From positions 1 to 64,000 of the forward strand of contig ONDP01000008.1 of the NCBI GenBank assembly GCA_900316645.1: a DNA stretch of 64,000 nt, read 5' to 3'. The notes beneath the pieces are model-generated. The model searched no databases. It had not been told where the DNA came from and saw nothing but the letters and a program-made list of their open reading frames with translations. Numbering within the stretch: the first letter of the stretch is position 1; every line of letters starts with the position of its first letter. This DNA comes from an uncultured Prevotellaceae bacterium. Its GTDB lineage: Bacteria > Bacteroidota > Bacteroidia > Bacteroidales > Bacteroidaceae. The position numbers were made by a program, and so were the translations under genes. Shown here piece after piece: positions 63,037 through 64,000 of this stretch.

Positions 63037-63048
63037 GTACGCGCGTAC
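63037..63048. promoter_or_regulatory. 12-bp perfect palindrome between riboswitch and start codon
   Basis: GTACGCGCGTAC lies 37 bases before the ATG at 63000 and 13 bases after the B12 box. As RNA it could form a 4-bp helix with a GCGC loop, a possible part of the expression platform. Confidence 0.35.
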
Positions 63049-63059
63049 CTTAATTATAT

Positions 63060-63228
63060 TTTGGCAGGTCTTCTGACTTTCCTCAGCCTGTTCTACCTTC
63101 CCGACTCTCTTGGTCAGTGGCGTTATACAAACAAGCCTCTTAAACGAGGATTACAGCAGCAGGTACTGTTCAGGACTCTCACCTGATTCCCTTTCATCAG
63201 GCACAACTCACGTGCCAAATTGCCTTTT
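63060..63228 (-). promoter_or_regulatory. Cobalamin riboswitch
   Basis: Leftward sequence has GGGAATCAGGTGAGAGTCCT, then ACCTGCTGCTGTAATCC, matching the conserved core of AdoCbl riboswitches, and ends in the B12 box AAGTCAGAAGACCTGCC (63062-63079). It lies in the leader of the 60892 receptor gene. High corrinoid should lower expression of all three genes. Confidence 0.93.
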
Positions 63229-63234
63229 CGTGCG

Positions 63235-63266
63235 CAAAGGTAGTGCAAATCGAGCGAAATACAAAA
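63235..63266 (-). promoter_or_regulatory. Proximal promoter of the riboswitch operon
   Basis: Leftward TTTTG (63262-63266), 19-bp spacer, TACCTTTG (63235-63242), directly before the riboswitch. Confidence 0.8.
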
Positions 63267-63321
63267 TAAATCCGTATTTATTTTTATTTCTGAGATGCAG
63301 CCTACCCTTCGACCGTCAGGT

Positions 63322-63353
63322 CAAAGGTACGAATAAGTGAGGACAATACAAAA
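63322..63353 (-). promoter_or_regulatory. Distal promoter of the riboswitch operon
   Basis: Leftward TTTTG (63349-63353), 19-bp spacer, TACCTTTG (63322-63329). A third -7-like TACCTTTG is at 63407-63414 but its -33 position reads TTATG, a poor match. Confidence 0.65.
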
Positions 63354-63517
63354 TAAAAGCCATTTTATTTTTATTGTCGAACGAAAGTACTTTCGAGACG
63401 AAGTCTCAAAGGTAGTGCAAATCGAGCGAAACACATAAAATACGGCTTTAGACAGTTAAACTGTGTTAAATACAAGAGGGGGCAGTGCCAAACCGATAAA
63501 AAGTGTATAATATTTTA

Positions 63518-63525
63518 TACCTTTG
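63518..63525 (+). promoter_or_regulatory. -7 box of the right-edge lipoprotein gene
   Basis: TACCTTTG followed by TAAG, about 100 bp before the ATG at 63625; no -33 TTTG seen. The long leader (63530-63624) holds no recognised structure; a 3-codon frame (ATG AAA TAA) sits at 63614-63622. Confidence 0.5.
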
Positions 63526-63624
63526 TAAGATAAAGCAGAGGATATGTGAATTGTATCAAGTTATCTTTTCACGATTACTAAATGCTGAACTTAATAACTA
63601 AGAAACTAAAAATATGAAATAAAT

Positions 63625-64000
63625 ATGAAGACTAAAAAACGTAATTACATTTTTCTTGCAGTCCTAATGATGGGGATTGCGACGATGATGACAGGCTGTG
63701 CTAAAGAAGACATAGCCAGCAATGATAACGGCGGCGGTACTAATCCTACCGATATGAATGTGGACGAGTTGAATGTCAAGGTGATAGCCGATATTCCTAC
63801 AGCGGTAATGAGTTCCTTTGACGAGAACTCTATGGGTGCTGCCTTAGTGCGCCGTTTGAACATCAAGACGGACGAGGTGACCTCAGACACGAAGATGATA
63901 CTCATTAAGGGCGAGGACATTCTGAATCGCCCTCTTACTGAATGGCTGGAGGCCGCTAAGATTTACCTTCGTGGCGGCTATATCGCCGTTGAGAAACCCC
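63625..64000 (+). CDS. Lipoprotein, 5' part only
   Basis: The gene runs off the window. It begins MKTKKRNYIFLAVLMMGIAT with the lipobox MMTGC (Cys24), then AKEDIASNDNGGG, an acidic and flexible start to the mature protein. The first 125 residues (DELNVKVIADIPTAVMSSFD, LIKGEDILNRPLTEWLEAAK) do not match a family I know. It is divergent from the riboswitch operon; membership in the same physiology is unproven. Confidence 0.75.
   Translation, partial: MKTKKRNYIFLAVLMMGIATMMTGCAKEDIASNDNGGGTNPTDMNVDELNVKVIADIPTAVMSSFDENSMGAALVRRLNIKTDEVTSDTKMILIKGEDILNRPLTEWLEAAKIYLRGGYIAVEKP

Larger units (their letters stand above)
63235..63415 (-). repeat. Composite promoter/palindrome repeat, tandem copy B
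   Basis: Two joined units. Unit 1 (63322-63415, leftward): TACCTTTGAGAC-TTC-GTCTCGAAAGTA palindrome, TCGTTCGA, hairpin GACAATA...TATTGTC around ATAAAA/TTTTAT, CTCACTTATTCG, TACCTTTG. Unit 2 (63235-63329): palindrome TACCTTTGACC-TGAC-GGTCGAAGGGTA, an AT-rich hairpin, and the proximal promoter. Unit 1 shares its flanks with copy A at 7607-7690; the stems differ but still pair. Confidence 0.6.

Overview
The window looks like a chromosome segment of a Bacteroidales bacterium, most likely Prevotellaceae (Prevotella/Segatella/Xylanibacter type). The case rests on: promoters of the Bacteroidetes form TTTG-N19-TAnnTTTG; almost no Shine-Dalgarno sequences; a complete Na+-translocating NADH:quinone reductase operon; a pyrophosphate-dependent phosphofructokinase; DUF5606 and DUF4105 proteins; a C10 peptidase with a Prevotella-type C-terminal tail; and TonB-dependent receptors with surface lipoproteins. 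No genus can be fixed from the sequence alone.

Layout. 1-1140 is an accessory scar: the first codons of a leftward gene at the edge, a tRNA T-arm-like fragment that may be an attachment site, two arrays of short words repeated every 22 bp, and a broken Abi-family gene. 1142-13222 is mostly leftward housekeeping: a Crp/Fnr regulator, lepA, TSCPD protein, YebC, pheT, then an envelope operon read right to left (outer-membrane protein, lptC, CNNM/CorC protein, PpiD-like chaperone). 13321-20100 runs rightward: DUF4105 protein, a PafA-like phosphatase that has lost its catalytic residues, secA, and an ABC ATPase without a permease. 20164-24618 is a leftward pair of secreted peptidases (C10, then S37/PS-10 type). 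24619-25062 holds a 250-bp block of three different 22-bp-register repeat arrays. 25063-30732 is nqrABCDEF (leftward).

30927-46177 contains tamB, a GH25 lysozyme, PPi-PFK, an acyltransferase, a large amidase/golvesin-domain protein, a YgiQ radical SAM protein overlapping a PP2C-like protein, tRNA-Arg(UCU), and a secreted protein with five tandem ITIGY-type repeats. 46220-48752 (leftward) is rplY-pth-S4-antiporter; 48975-52254 (rightward) is nusB-yajC-ybbR-coaE-DUF5606. Then come a TonB-linked outer membrane protein, aroB and a UDP-glucuronate decarboxylase.

57532-63430 is the most distinctive locus. Tandem promoters and a cobalamin riboswitch drive a leftward operon of a BtuB-like receptor, a CbiK-like chelatase carried as a lipoprotein with an acidic surface-export signal, and a second receptor. 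This suggests surface handling of corrinoids or other tetrapyrroles, comparable to the IhtAB system of Porphyromonas gingivalis but under B12 control. The window ends inside a lipoprotein gene.

Two signals are not explained by genes: the 22-bp-register word arrays (five arrays at two places), and a dispersed composite repeat at 7607-7690 and 63235-63415 in which -7 promoter boxes sit inside imperfect palindromes whose stems differ in sequence but keep pairing.
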